NCBI GenBank assembly: GCA_963778075.1
Contig: CAVZTJ010000001.1
Location: forward strand, 558,001 to 622,000
Direction: 5' to 3'
Length of the DNA stretch: 64,000 bases
Origin: JASHPR01 sp963778075
GTDB lineage: Bacteria; Actinomycetota; Actinomycetes; Streptosporangiales; Streptosporangiaceae
The notes under the pieces: model-generated
The model's input: the letters and a program-made list of their open reading frames with translations, nothing else
Told to the model about the DNA's origin: nothing
Databases searched by the model: none
Program-made: the position numbers and the translations under genes
Shown here: piece after piece, positions 8,923 to 17,142 of the stretch
How positions within the stretch are numbered: the stretch's first letter is position 1
Layout of the letters: each line of letters starts with the position of its first letter

Positions 8923-9159
8923 TCAGGACTTGGTGGCGCAGACCTCCGAGGCGGAAGCAGACGCTGCCATCACCGGCTCAGCTGCCTTCTTCGGCTCTGC
9001 AGCCTTCTCCGGCGCCCCGGCGCCGGGCAGCACGTTGCGTGCCCGGGCCGGGAGGAAGATCAGCGCCACCAGCGCGGCAGCGGCGGTCGCGCCGGCGGCC
9101 ACCAGGGATCCCTGGTGCACCCCGGTCATGAAGGCCTGCTGCGCGGCGGCCGCGGCCAC
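8923..9159 (-). pseudogene. C-terminal remnant of an MFS drug-efflux transporter
   Basis: Only about 78 residues remain: the last transmembrane helix (GSLVAAGATAAAALVALIFLP) preceded by QQAFMTGVHQ, the usual ending of 14-helix DHA2 (QacA/EmrB-type) pumps, then a cytoplasmic Ala/Lys-rich tail. The other thirteen helices are absent. The remnant lies next to and divergent from a TetR gene, the standard arrangement of a TetR-controlled efflux pump, so the pump was probably lost by deletion while its regulator survived. Confidence 0.65.
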
Positions 9160-9186
9160 AGGGCCACCACGGCAGGAGGGTCAACG

Positions 9187-9795
9187 ATGAGTGCTGCGAA
9201 CCCGGAGACCGGGCGGCGGTCGCGGACGCCCAGCGCGAACGTGGAGCGGGAACTGGTGGCAGCCGCCGAGGCGGTCCTAGTTCGGGACGGGCCCGGCGGG
9301 GTGACCGTCCGCGCGGTCGCGGCCGAGGCAGGCATCGCCCCGATGGGGGTGTACAACCGGCTGGGTGGCAAGGAAGGGCTGGTGGACGCCCTGCTGATCA
9401 TGGGCTTCGACCGGCTGCGCGCGGCGGTCGAAGCCGGGCACGAGCCGGACATGCTGGACCGGCTGCGCGCCTGCAGCATGCGCTACCGCCAGTTCGCGCT
9501 CGCCAACCGCCATTTCTACGCGATCATGTTCGAGGACGCGATCCCGCGCGAGCACTTCTCGGATGAGGTGGGCGAGCATGCGATCGCTGCATTCGGAGCG
9601 CTGGTGCAAAAGGTGGAAGCCGCCGCAACCGCCGGCCGGATCGAGGCTGCGGATCCCACCGAGGTCGCGCAGCAGGTCTGGAGCGCGCTACACGGCGCCG
9701 TGGCCCTCGAGCTCAAGGGCCTGGTGCTGACGCCGGACCCAGAGGCAACCTACCGGGCGACCGTTGACACCATCCTCCGCGGCCTAACGGCCTGA
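9187..9795 (+). CDS. TetR/AcrR family transcriptional regulator with WHG-type C-terminal domain
   Basis: 202 residues from ATG 9187, which has a strong AGGAGG site. The N-terminal helix-turn-helix is VTVRAVAAEAGIAPMGVYNRL followed by KEGLVDAL, typical of TetR. The C-terminal half (RYRQFALANRHFYAIMF ... VWSALHGAVALELKG) matches the WHG/TetR_C_33 ligand domain. The former target is probably the efflux pump whose last helix survives just upstream on the other strand. Its present role is unclear if it controlled only that gene. Confidence 0.88.
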   Translation: MSAANPETGRRSRTPSANVERELVAAAEAVLVRDGPGGVTVRAVAAEAGIAPMGVYNRLGGKEGLVDALLIMGFDRLRAAVEAGHEPDMLDRLRACSMRYRQFALANRHFYAIMFEDAIPREHFSDEVGEHAIAAFGALVQKVEAAATAGRIEAADPTEVAQQVWSALHGAVALELKGLVLTPDPEATYRATVDTILRGLTA

Positions 9796-9840
9796 AACCT
9801 GCCCCATGGGCGGCGCTGAGGCCCGCCATTTCATGATCCC

Positions 9841-9875
9841 GGAGGATTGTTCGTCGTATTCGCTGACAATCCTCC
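9841..9875. terminator. Bidirectional stem-loop between convergent genes
   Basis: A 10-bp perfect stem (9841-9850 with 9866-9875) around a 15-base loop lies between the ends of the tetR gene (9795) and the Zn-ribbon gene (9936), which converge here. The position and symmetry suit a shared transcription terminator, although the stem has few G/C pairs for this genome and lacks a clear U-tract. Confidence 0.55.
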
Positions 9876-9935
9876 GACAGCCGATCGCGCCGGGCTGCTG
9901 GACTGACTGGCCGGGCCTGACCGGACTGGGCTGGG

Positions 9936-10346
9936 TCAGCCGATGCGGGCTGGCTTGCCCCGGCCGAGCACGCGAGCCAAGGCACGCTCGACCTCTTCAG
10001 CCAGACCAGGGGTTTCGCCGAAGTCCGCATCCCCGCCGGCCGAGCCGCCGCCGGCACTGCCCGCACCGCCAGGTGCCGCCGCCGCGCCGGAGATCGGGGT
10101 CACGCTTGCCGGAGCGGCGCTCGGCTCGCGGACGTCACCGCAGTCGCGGCACTCGACCTCGCCGAGCCTGCGCACCAGGTGCATGCTCGAGCAGACCGGG
10201 CACCGGTCCAGCTCCGCGGACCAGTCGACCGACGACTGGCAGGCCGGGCAGATCAGCACCTGGCGTTCGGCCCGGACACCGCGCTTCCAGGGGCTCTCGC
10301 CCCGGTCCGGGTCGACCTGCCGTGCACCACACCGATAGCAGGGCAT
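9936..10346 (-). CDS. Small zinc-ribbon protein
   Basis: 136 residues. Four CxxC knuckles are visible in the first 70 residues: CYRC, CPAC, CPVC and CRDC, which could form two zinc ribbons. After them comes a Gly/Ala/Pro-rich linker and a short acidic helix (GLAEEVERALARVLG). No enzymatic domain is seen. It lies 51 bp downstream of ahpE on the same strand and could be cotranscribed. A role in nucleic acid or protein binding is only a guess from the fold. Confidence 0.7.
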   Translation of the reverse strand: MPCYRCGARQVDPDRGESPWKRGVRAERQVLICPACQSSVDWSAELDRCPVCSSMHLVRRLGEVECRDCGDVREPSAAPASVTPISGAAAAPGGAGSAGGGSAGGDADFGETPGLAEEVERALARVLGRGKPARIG

Positions 10347-10397
10347 GAAGTATGTTCCGATTTCTGCCGTTCCCCCAGAACGCGCCCCGTCAGCTGG

Positions 10398-10859
10398 CTA
10401 GTCCAGCTCGGCCAGCGCCTTCTGATACTCGGCGATGTCGCGTGCCTGCGGTATGGGGTTCACGACCCTCCACCGCACGACGCCATTTTTATCAATGATG
10501 AACGTGCCGCGCGTCGCTATTCCCATCTTCTCATCGAACACGCCGTATGCCTTCGCAACCTCGCCGTGTGGCCAGAAGTCGGACAGCAGCCCGAACTCGT
10601 AGTGCTCGGCATCGGCCCACGCGCGGTGCGTGAACGTCGAGTCCACCGACACCGTGAGCAGCTCCACGTCGTCCCGTGACACCTCGGGGAAGTCGTCGCG
10701 CATCGCGCACAGCTCCCCGGTGCAGACGCCGCTGAACGCCAGCGGGTAGAACACGACCACGACGTTCTTGCTGCCGCGGAAGTCGGAGAGCTGCACGGGC
10801 GTGCCGTGCTGGTCCTTCAGCTCAAAATCCGGTGCCTCGTCGCCGACCTCGACAGCCAT
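10398..10859 (-). CDS. ahpE: Peroxiredoxin AhpE
   Basis: 153 residues, the size of the actinobacterial one-cysteine peroxiredoxin AhpE that reduces hydroperoxides and peroxynitrite. The peroxidatic cysteine is C46 in YPLAFSGVCTGELC; a second cysteine at 52 is also present. The rest of the thioredoxin-like fold follows (VELLTVSVDSTFTHRAWA, RGTFIIDKNGVVRW). An ATG start with an AAAGGA site fits. A DUF3052 gene lies upstream on the same strand, an arrangement seen in many actinobacteria. Confidence 0.92.
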   Translation of the reverse strand: MAVEVGDEAPDFELKDQHGTPVQLSDFRGSKNVVVVFYPLAFSGVCTGELCAMRDDFPEVSRDDVELLTVSVDSTFTHRAWADAEHYEFGLLSDFWPHGEVAKAYGVFDEKMGIATRGTFIIDKNGVVRWRVVNPIPQARDIAEYQKALAELD

Positions 10860-11036
10860 TGCTGATCCTTTCCGTGACGGTGGGGTGCTGGCGGGCTCCA
10901 GACAGGGCCCGCCCGTTCAAGACAAGTTCAGTCTGCCACCAGCGTCAGCCATTCACGCCGCCCGCCCGGGCTCATGCCGGGCTACCCGGGCGCAGCGCTC
11001 AGCGCCACGCGGACGCGGTGCGGATGAGGTGGCTGC

Positions 11037-11465
11037 TCAGCGCCGCGCCTTGGGCGAGACGAGCCGGCTGCCCGACCAGTCCCTCCCGGCGCTCACGGTG
11101 GATGTCTGCGACAGCCCGGCCGTTGGCGCCGACTCACCGATCTCGCTGGGCTCCACATGACCGTCCCGGCCCGCCTTGGGCGTGAACAGCCAGATGTAGC
11201 CGCCGTCGGCGAGCGGTGTCAGCGCGTCGAGCAAAGCCTCAACGAGATCACCGTCCCCGTCCCGCCACCAGAGCAGAACCACGTCGACAACGTCATCGAA
11301 GTCCTCGTCGACGAGTTCCACATCCTGCACCGCGGAGATCGACTCACGAATCTGCTCATCGCAGTCGTCGTCCCAGCCGATCTCCTGCACCACCTGGCCC
11401 GGCTTAATGCCAAGCCGCCCGGCCAGGTCGCGCTGGTCTTGCGCCTGGCCCGCGGTCGCGCTCAC
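11037..11465 (-). CDS. DUF3052 family protein
   Basis: 142 residues with a GTG start at 11465. The conserved core is LAGRLGIKPGQVVQEIGWDD followed by the acidic block DVELVDEDFDDVVDVVLLWWR and DGGYIWLFTPKAGRDGHVEP, which defines this actinobacterial family of unknown function. The mycobacterial homologue has been linked to transcription regulation and aromatic compound sensing, but I cannot say the role is shared. It is acidic, has no membrane segment, and lies upstream of ahpE on the same strand. Confidence 0.88.
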   Translation of the reverse strand: MSATAGQAQDQRDLAGRLGIKPGQVVQEIGWDDDCDEQIRESISAVQDVELVDEDFDDVVDVVLLWWRDGDGDLVEALLDALTPLADGGYIWLFTPKAGRDGHVEPSEIGESAPTAGLSQTSTVSAGRDWSGSRLVSPKARR

Positions 11466-11679
11466 TGACGTCCTCCTGAGTCCCTCCCCGCCCCCCGCTG
11501 GCGCGCAGCTAGCCCCGCACCGCGCCAGCCAAAGGCGGCTCTAGTCTGGTGCGGCGCTGTGAGCGCCGTCACCTCTTGATCGGACAGTTCACACTGGGCA
11601 GGCCCGGTGCGCAAGTCACAATTCGCACACAGGCCCAAAACAACGGTCATGGCTTGATCTTCCCCCGCACCCGCTGGCG

Positions 11680-12090
11680 TTACCCGAGCAGCGACAGGCG
11701 CACCTGCCTGTCCGGATTATCGGCATTAAGGTCAACAATTGCCACCGACTGCCAGGTTCCCAGCGCAAGCCGGCCGGATACCACCGGCAGCAGCGTGAAC
11801 GGCGCCACGAACGCGGGCAGCACGTGCGACCGCCCGTGGCCGCGGGAGCCGTGCGCGTGCTTCCAGCGGTCGTCGGCGGGCAGCAGGTCGGCAAGCACGG
11901 CCAGCAGGTCCTGGTCGCTGCGGGCACCGAGCTCGATCACCGCGACGCCCGCCGTGGCGTGCGGGACGAACACGTGCAGCAGGCCGTCGCCGCCACCGGA
12001 CGCCGCACGCGCGAACTCCTCGCACTGCGGAGTTATGTCATAGACGGAGTCGGAGTGCCCGGTGTGCACCCGGATGATCTCAGTTTTCAT
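11680..12090 (-). CDS. yjbQ: YjbQ family protein (UPF0047, secondary thiamine-phosphate synthase-like)
   Basis: 136 residues, usual length for the family. The recognised blocks are FVPHATAGVAVIELG, the HGRSHVLPAFVAP region with conserved histidines, and the ending GTWQSVAIVDLNADN. Family members show weak thiamine-phosphate synthase activity when overproduced; the true role is unknown. It precedes the DUF3052/ahpE genes on the same strand. Two short reading frames between 11462 and 11650 look like noise. Confidence 0.88.
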   Translation of the reverse strand: MKTEIIRVHTGHSDSVYDITPQCEEFARAASGGGDGLLHVFVPHATAGVAVIELGARSDQDLLAVLADLLPADDRWKHAHGSRGHGRSHVLPAFVAPFTLLPVVSGRLALGTWQSVAIVDLNADNPDRQVRLSLLG

Positions 12091-12111
12091 ACAGAACGCG
12101 GCGCCACGCGC

Positions 12112-12351
12112 TCAGGCCTTCGCCTTGCGCCGCTTTGGTGCGGTGCTCGTCCTGCGCGTCGCCCTGCGCGCCGGGTGCTCGACGACCGCGTCGGGCCCCG
12201 GGAACATCAGGCAGGTACGGCCGTCGTCGAACTCGACCAGGTAGGGCGGTGCGCCGCTTGAGTCGCGGACCTCGAGGATCACGCCGGTCCGCTCGGGGTG
12301 GCCAACGGCGTTGCCGTGTACGCGCAGCCGGTCTCCGACTACAGCCTGCAT
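12112..12351 (-). CDS. DUF1918 domain protein
   Basis: 79 residues. The N-terminal 60 form the small SH3-like DUF1918 domain (VGDRLRVHG, RTGVILEVR, PPYLVEFDDGRTCLMFPGPD). A basic tail of Arg/Lys/Thr follows (RRATRRTSTAPKRRKAKA), suggesting nucleic acid contact. The domain is common in actinobacteria and has no assigned function. It lies 21 bp upstream of yjbQ on the same strand, so cotranscription is likely. Confidence 0.88.
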   Translation of the reverse strand: MQAVVGDRLRVHGNAVGHPERTGVILEVRDSSGAPPYLVEFDDGRTCLMFPGPDAVVEHPARRATRRTSTAPKRRKAKA

Positions 12352-12441
12352 GCTTCCACCTCCTCTAGCCTTGTCAGATACAGGTCCTTCGGTTAACCCC
12401 TGGTCCTACCCAGACTGGCATAGGCAAACAGTGAAGTGAAG

Positions 12442-12467
12442 GCGCCACGGCTCGCGCGCCGTGGCGC
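12442..12467. promoter_or_regulatory. GC-rich stem-loop in the aceE upstream region
   Basis: A perfect 10-bp stem (12442-12451 with 12458-12467) closes a 6-base loop in the 280-bp region between the divergent DUF1918 and aceE genes. If it is in the aceE leader it could act as an attenuator; if outside, as a barrier terminator. No transcription start can be placed from the sequence. Confidence 0.4.
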
Positions 12468-12628
12468 TACCGGCCAGTAGGGATGCGTTCAGGGCACTCG
12501 CTTGCGAGGATGACAATTGAGGGTAAGAACCTGTGCACTGGGCGGCGGAGTGCTGCCTGATCAGACAACACCAGCGGGGGTGGCGGCCAGTTGGCCGTGC
12601 CCGACCGCGGGAAGGCAAGGAACACCTC

Positions 12629-15436
12629 GTGGCCCCTGGAAGCCAGCGCTTTTCTATCATCAGCGACGGCCTGCCCAGCCAGCTGCCTGACATCGACCCT
12701 GACGAGACCAGAGAGTGGCTCGACTCGTTCGACGACGTCGTCACGGCCCGCGGCCGGTCCCGGGCCCGGTACGTCATGCTCCGGCTGCTGGAGCGGGCCC
12801 GTGAGCAGCAGGTCGGCGTGCCCGGTCTGCGCAGCACCGACTACATCAACACGATCCCGCCGGAGCGCGAGCCGTGGTTCCCCGGCGATGAGTACGTCGA
12901 GCGGCGGATCCGCGCCTACATCCGCTGGAACGCCGCAGTGATGGTGTCCCGCGCCAACCGGCCCGGGATGGGCGTCGGCGGGCACATCGCCACGTATGCC
13001 TCGGCCGCCAGCCTGTACGAGGTCGGGTTCAACCACTTCTTCCACGGCAAGGACCACGGCGAGTCCGGCGACCAGGTGTTCATCCAGGGGCACGCGGCGC
13101 CCGGCATCTACGCGCGCGCGTTCCTCGAGGGCCGGCTGACCGAGGACCAGCTGAACGGGTTCCGCCAGGAGCTGTCGCACCGCGGGCACGGCGGCGGGCT
13201 GCCGTCCTACCCGCACCCGCGGCTGATGCCGGACTTCTGGGAGTTCCCGACCGTGTCCATGGGCCTCGGCGCGATCAACGCGATCTACCAGGCCCGGTTC
13301 AACCGGTACCTGCTGGCCCGCGAGCTCAAGGACACCAGCCGGTCGCACGTATGGGCGTTCCTCGGCGACGGCGAGATGGACGAGCCCGAGGCGCGCGGCG
13401 CGATCCAGGTGGCCGCGCGCGAGGAACTGGACAACCTGACCTTCGTGATCAACGCCAACCTGCAGCGGCTGGACGGCCCGGTGCGCGGCAACGGCAAGGT
13501 CATCCAGGAGCTCGAGGCGACCTTCCGCGGCGCGGGCTGGAACGTGATCAAGGTCATCTGGGGCCGGGACTGGGACCCGCTGCTGGCCAAGGACACCGAC
13601 GGGGTCCTGGTCAACAAGATGAACACGACGCCGGACGGGCAGTTCCAGACCTACGCGGTCGAGTCCGGCGCGTACACCCGGGAGAACTTCTTCGGCGGGG
13701 ACCCGCGGCTGCGGGCCATGGTCGAGCACCTGTCCGACGACGAGATCCGCAACCTGTCCCGCGGCGGCCACGACTACCGCAAGGTCTACGCGGCGTTCAA
13801 GTCGGCGCAGGAGCATGTCGGCCAGCCGACCGTGATCCTGGCGCACACGATCAAGGGCTGGACGCTCGGGCCCGACTTCGAGGCGCGCAACGCCACCCAC
13901 CAGATGAAGAAGCTCACCGTGGCGGAGCTCAAGGAGTTCCGCGACCGGCTGTACCTGGACATCCCGGACACGGCTCTGGAGGCCGAGCTGCCCCCGTACT
14001 ACCACCCGGGTGAGACGTCGGACGAGATCCAGTACATGAAGGAGCGCCGGGCCGCGCTCGGCGGCTACCTGCCCAAGCGCGTGGTCCGCGCCAAGCCGCT
14101 GCCGACGCCCGGCGGCAAGCCGTACGACGACCTGCTGAAGGGCTCGGGCCGGCAGTCGGTCGCCACCACGATGGCGTTCGTCCGGCTGCTCAAGGACCTG
14201 ATGAAGGAGCGGCAGATCGGCGCGCGGTTCGTGCCCGTTATCCCGGACGAGGCGCGCACGTTCGGGATGGACTCGCTGTTCCCGACGGCGAAGATCTACG
14301 ACCCGCACGGCCAGACCTACGAGGCCGTGGACCGCAGCCTGCTGCTGTCTTACAAGGAGTCGGAGAAGGGCCAGATCCTGCACGAGGGGATCAGCGAGGC
14401 CGGGGCGATGGGCTCGATGATCGCCGCGGGCACCGCGTACGCCACGCACTCCATCCACATGATCCCGGTCTACATCTTCTACTCGATGTTCGGGTTCCAG
14501 CGGACCGGCGACCAGATGTGGGCGCTAGGCGACCAGATGGGCCGCGGCTTCCTGCTCGGCGCGACAGCGGGCCGCACCACGCTGAGCGGTGAGGGCCTGC
14601 AGCACAACGACGGCCACTCGGTGCTACTCGCGTCGACCAACCCGGCGTGCGTGTCCTACGACGCGGCCTGGGCGTACGAGCTGTCCTTCATCGTCCGGGA
14701 CGCGCTGCGGCGGATGTACAGCCCGTCGCCCGACTACCCGGACGGCGAGAACATCTTCTACTACCTGACCGTCTACAACGAGCCGTACGTACAGCCCGCG
14801 GTGCCAGCCGACTACCCGGGCGGTGTCGAGGCGCTGGAGCGGGGCGTCCTGCGCGGCCTGTACCGGTACGCCGACGCGCCGCAGCCCGCCGAGGCCGCTG
14901 GGGCGGGCGGCGCGGGCGATGGAAGCCGAGAGCGCCCGGCCGAGCGGCCGCGGGCGCAGATCCTCGCCTCGGGCGTGGGCCTGCGCTGGGCGCTGGACGC
15001 GCAGCGGCTGCTGGCCGAGGACTGGGGCGTCGCCGCCGAGGCGTGGTCGGCCACGTCCTGGACCGAACTGCGCCGGGACGCGCTGAGCTGCGACGAGTGG
15101 AACATGCTGCACCCGGACACGGAGCCGCGCGTTCCGCACGTGGTCAGCGCGCTGGCGGACCACGCCGGGCCGGTCGTGGCGGTGAGCGATTGGGTCCGCG
15201 CGGTTCCGGACCAGATCGCCCGCTGGGTCGGCGCGCCGTTCGCGTCGCTCGGCACGGACGGCTGGGGTCTCTCCGACACCAGGCCGGCCGCGCGCCGGTT
15301 CTTCCACGTCGACGCCGAGTCGATCACGCTGGCCGTGCTAACCCAGCTGGTCAAGGCCGGCGAGCTCAAGCCCGAGGTGCTGGGCCAGGCGATCAGCAAG
15401 TACCGCCTGGACCTCGACGTCAGCGACGCACTGTAA
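12629..15436 (+). CDS. aceE: Pyruvate dehydrogenase E1 component, homodimeric type
   Basis: About 935 residues from the GTG at 12629, which has an AAGGAA site. A GTG at 12533 would add 32 residues of no family similarity. The enzyme decarboxylates pyruvate with thiamine diphosphate and passes the acetyl group to the E2 lipoyl domain of the pyruvate dehydrogenase complex. Visible blocks are NRPGMGVGGHIATYASAAS, HRGHGGG, the thiamine motif GDGEMDEPEARGA through FVINANLQRLDGP, and the transketolase-like part EGISEAGAMGSMIAAGTAY with TTLSGEGLQHNDGHS. A Gly/Ala/Glu-rich insert near 14880-14960 separates the last domain. No E2 or E3 gene is adjacent. Confidence 0.96.
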   Translation: MAPGSQRFSIISDGLPSQLPDIDPDETREWLDSFDDVVTARGRSRARYVMLRLLERAREQQVGVPGLRSTDYINTIPPEREPWFPGDEYVERRIRAYIRWNAAVMVSRANRPGMGVGGHIATYASAASLYEVGFNHFFHGKDHGESGDQVFIQGHAAPGIYARAFLEGRLTEDQLNGFRQELSHRGHGGGLPSYPHPRLMPDFWEFPTVSMGLGAINAIYQARFNRYLLARELKDTSRSHVWAFLGDGEMDEPEARGAIQVAAREELDNLTFVINANLQRLDGPVRGNGKVIQELEATFRGAGWNVIKVIWGRDWDPLLAKDTDGVLVNKMNTTPDGQFQTYAVESGAYTRENFFGGDPRLRAMVEHLSDDEIRNLSRGGHDYRKVYAAFKSAQEHVGQPTVILAHTIKGWTLGPDFEARNATHQMKKLTVAELKEFRDRLYLDIPDTALEAELPPYYHPGETSDEIQYMKERRAALGGYLPKRVVRAKPLPTPGGKPYDDLLKGSGRQSVATTMAFVRLLKDLMKERQIGARFVPVIPDEARTFGMDSLFPTAKIYDPHGQTYEAVDRSLLLSYKESEKGQILHEGISEAGAMGSMIAAGTAYATHSIHMIPVYIFYSMFGFQRTGDQMWALGDQMGRGFLLGATAGRTTLSGEGLQHNDGHSVLLASTNPACVSYDAAWAYELSFIVRDALRRMYSPSPDYPDGENIFYYLTVYNEPYVQPAVPADYPGGVEALERGVLRGLYRYADAPQPAEAAGAGGAGDGSRERPAERPRAQILASGVGLRWALDAQRLLAEDWGVAAEAWSATSWTELRRDALSCDEWNMLHPDTEPRVPHVVSALADHAGPVVAVSDWVRAVPDQIARWVGAPFASLGTDGWGLSDTRPAARRFFHVDAESITLAVLTQLVKAGELKPEVLGQAISKYRLDLDVSDAL

Positions 15437-15445
15437 GCCCGGCCG

Positions 15446-15477
15446 GGCCGGACTAGGTGGCTCGCCGCACCTAGCCG
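15446..15477. terminator. Terminator-like inverted repeat after aceE
   Basis: The arms CTAGGTG (15453-15459) and CACCTAG (15468-15474) pair perfectly and are extended by near-complementary GC-rich flanks. The element sits in the 48 bp between the convergent aceE and amidohydrolase genes, so it probably ends both transcripts. Confidence 0.6.
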
Positions 15478-15484
15478 GTCGGCC

Positions 15485-16540
15485 TTACTGCGTGGCCCGC
15501 CGGATGAGCTGGCCGCGCAGGATGACGGCCCGCGGGCGGCCGAGCTGGCCCAGGTCGGCCCGCGGGTCGCTGTCGTAGACGACCGCGTCGGCGGGCGCGC
15601 CCTCGGCCAGCCCGGGCAGTCCCAGGTATGCCCGGGCCGCCCAGGAGCCCGCCGCGAGCGCGTCGTGCGCCGGGACGCCGGCCGCCGCGAGCGCGCGGAT
15701 CTCGCTGGCGACCCGCCCGTGCGGCCGTGAGTCCGTGCCCGCAAGGATCGTCACGCCCGCCTCGGCTGCCGCCGCGATGAGCTCAGCGTGCACGCTCGCG
15801 CCGCCGACGTACCAGTCCTTTCTCGGTCCCTCGGGCGCCGAGGCGACCTTCGGCAGGTCATCGACGATGCTGAAGAGTGTCGGAGTGAGCGCGGTGCCCT
15901 GCGCGGCCATCTGCGGCAGCAGCGACGGATCCAGCCACATGCCGTGCTCCAGCGAGTCGACCCTCGCCGCGACCGCGGCGGCGCTGCCGCCCGGGTGCTG
16001 GGCGTGCACCGCAACCCGGCCGCCAACCGCGTGCACCGCAGCGACGACCGCGTCCAGGACGTCCACGGGGATCGGCTCGTCGCCCACGCTCCAGTCGCCG
16101 ATCAGCTTGGCCCAGCCGGTGCGCTGCGCCTGAGCTGCCGCGAGCGCCGGGAGTTCGGCGTGGCTGGCGCGGCGTCCCCAGCCGTCGAAGAACTGCCCGG
16201 CCTGAGCGATCCACGGCCCGGCGTGCACGGCCCGCGGCACGTCACTGTCGCGGCCGAACCAGGCCGGCGGGTCGGCGGCAAGGCCCGGCGAGCGGATCAT
16301 CGTCACGCCCGCCGCGACGTGCTCGTGCAGGTCGTCACGCAGCAGCGCCTCGTCCAGCGGCTTGCCCGGCTTCTCGGCGCCCGGGTGGGTGTGCGCGTCG
16401 ACCAGGCCGGGGATCAGCCAGCCCTCGGCGACGAGTTCCGCCCCGGCAACCGGCTCCGTTGTCCACCGGTCGCCGTCCGCGTAAAGGTCGACCGGCTCAC
16501 CGTCCGGCAGCGCCCGGCCGCGCACCCGCAGCACGCTCAC
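15485..16540 (-). CDS. Amidohydrolase family protein (imidazolonepropionase-like)
   Basis: 351 residues from GTG 16540, which has a GGAAGGAAGAG site. It is a metal-dependent TIM-barrel amidohydrolase: the metal pair HTH is in LVDAHTHPGAEKPG, further ligand histidines lie in VAVHAQHPGG and DSLEHGMWLD, and the catalytic aspartate is in ILAGTDSRPHG, followed by the C-terminal AEGAPADAVVYDSDP of the composite beta-sandwich. The substrate is unknown. Its start codon overlaps the stop of a 16-codon mini-cistron produced by a local duplication (see 16517-16601), downstream of the TfoX-domain gene. Confidence 0.88.
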   Translation of the reverse strand: MSVLRVRGRALPDGEPVDLYADGDRWTTEPVAGAELVAEGWLIPGLVDAHTHPGAEKPGKPLDEALLRDDLHEHVAAGVTMIRSPGLAADPPAWFGRDSDVPRAVHAGPWIAQAGQFFDGWGRRASHAELPALAAAQAQRTGWAKLIGDWSVGDEPIPVDVLDAVVAAVHAVGGRVAVHAQHPGGSAAAVAARVDSLEHGMWLDPSLLPQMAAQGTALTPTLFSIVDDLPKVASAPEGPRKDWYVGGASVHAELIAAAAEAGVTILAGTDSRPHGRVASEIRALAAAGVPAHDALAAGSWAARAYLGLPGLAEGAPADAVVYDSDPRADLGQLGRPRAVILRGQLIRRATQ

Positions 16541-16601
16541 CGGCTCTTCCTTCCGGCCCGCGTGCCGCGCACCCGCAGCACGCTCACCGGCTCTTCCTTC
16601 C
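16517..16601. repeat. 38-bp tandem direct repeat, period 47 bp
   Basis: Bases 16517-16554 and 16564-16601 are identical over 38 bp, with 9 different bases between. The unit contains the stop codon end of the TfoX-domain gene, the ribosome site and the GTG start of the amidohydrolase gene (minus strand). It looks like a recent tandem duplication of a gene junction. Confidence 0.85.
16537..16587 (-). CDS. 16-codon mini-cistron created by junction duplication
   Basis: Because of the tandem repeat, a second copy of the amidohydrolase ribosome site and GTG start exists at 16587. Reading from it gives 16 codons (VSVLRVRG then TRAGRKSR) and a TGA that overlaps the genuine amidohydrolase GTG as GTGA. 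Its own GTG overlaps the TfoX-gene TGA in the same way. The peptide itself is unlikely to have a function; the frame could keep the two flanking genes translationally coupled. Translation is inferred only from the intact signals. Confidence 0.4.
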   Translation of the reverse strand: MSVLRVRGTRAGRKSR

Positions 16602-16955
16602 CGCGCGCCCGGCCTGGGCGACGTGCGCAGCCTGGGCGAAGTCGAGCGCCTCCCGGGCCAGCGGCAGCCACGGCAGACCGGATTCAGGATCGAGGCTGAA
16701 CCACTCCCGCATCGGCGTGCCCTTGTTTGCGTCAAAACGGACGCCCTCGCCGGCCGCGACGAGCTCGTCCACCCGGGCGGCGGGCAGCTTCAGCACCAGC
16801 CGCCCTCGGACGAACATCACGAAGATCTTCTTCTCGAACCGGACCGCGCCACGGCCGAAGCCGCTGCCGCCCGAGGGCGGGGTGACCCCGGGGTGTCCGA
16901 GCAGGTCATCGATCAGGTCCTGGTAGCGCACCTCGGCCTCGGTCTCCTGACGCAC
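16584..16955 (-). CDS. TfoX N-terminal domain protein
   Basis: 123 residues from GTG 16955. The core IFVMFVRGRLVLKLPAARVDEL followed by GEGVRFDANKGTPMREWFSL matches the TfoX/Sxy N-terminal domain, a small alpha/beta fold found alone in many actinobacteria. The E. coli namesake regulates competence, but stand-alone members have no known role. The longer frame upstream covers a hairpin and the divergent gene and was rejected. The stop codon lies in the second copy of the 47-bp duplication. Confidence 0.8.
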   Translation of the reverse strand: MRQETEAEVRYQDLIDDLLGHPGVTPPSGGSGFGRGAVRFEKKIFVMFVRGRLVLKLPAARVDELVAAGEGVRFDANKGTPMREWFSLDPESGLPWLPLAREALDFAQAAHVAQAGRAGRKSR

Positions 16956-17010
16956 ACCACCGAGCGTAAGCCCGATGGCGACAGCCGGGCCGAGTTGCGC
17001 AAGGGTTCCG

Positions 17011-17063
17011 CATGATCTAGGAGCCTGGGGTGCAAATGCTGCACCCGATCCTCCTAGATCATG
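17011..17063. repeat. Long interrupted palindrome (13 + 7 bp stems)
   Basis: Outer arms 17011-17023 and 17051-17063 are exact reverse complements, and an inner pair 17028-17034 with 17040-17046 is also exact, around a 5-base loop. It stands between the divergent TfoX-domain gene and the gene at 17143. It could be a REP-like element or an operator for both promoters. Confidence 0.75.
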
Positions 17064-17142
17064 TCGGGCGGCGGGGCGACGCGAGCAGAAATGTCGGCGG
17101 CCTCGTCTAGTGTGCCGGATGGAGTGGATAAGGAGGACCGCG

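Noticed and set aside
11462..11650. 62-codon frame upstream of the DUF3052 gene
   Set aside because: No ribosome site or similarity; probably leader sequence.
12467..14458. 663-codon open frame antisense to aceE
   Set aside because: Long antisense frames are expected in GC-rich genes; the sequence is Arg/Val/Leu/His-rich with no domain, while the plus strand is clearly aceE.
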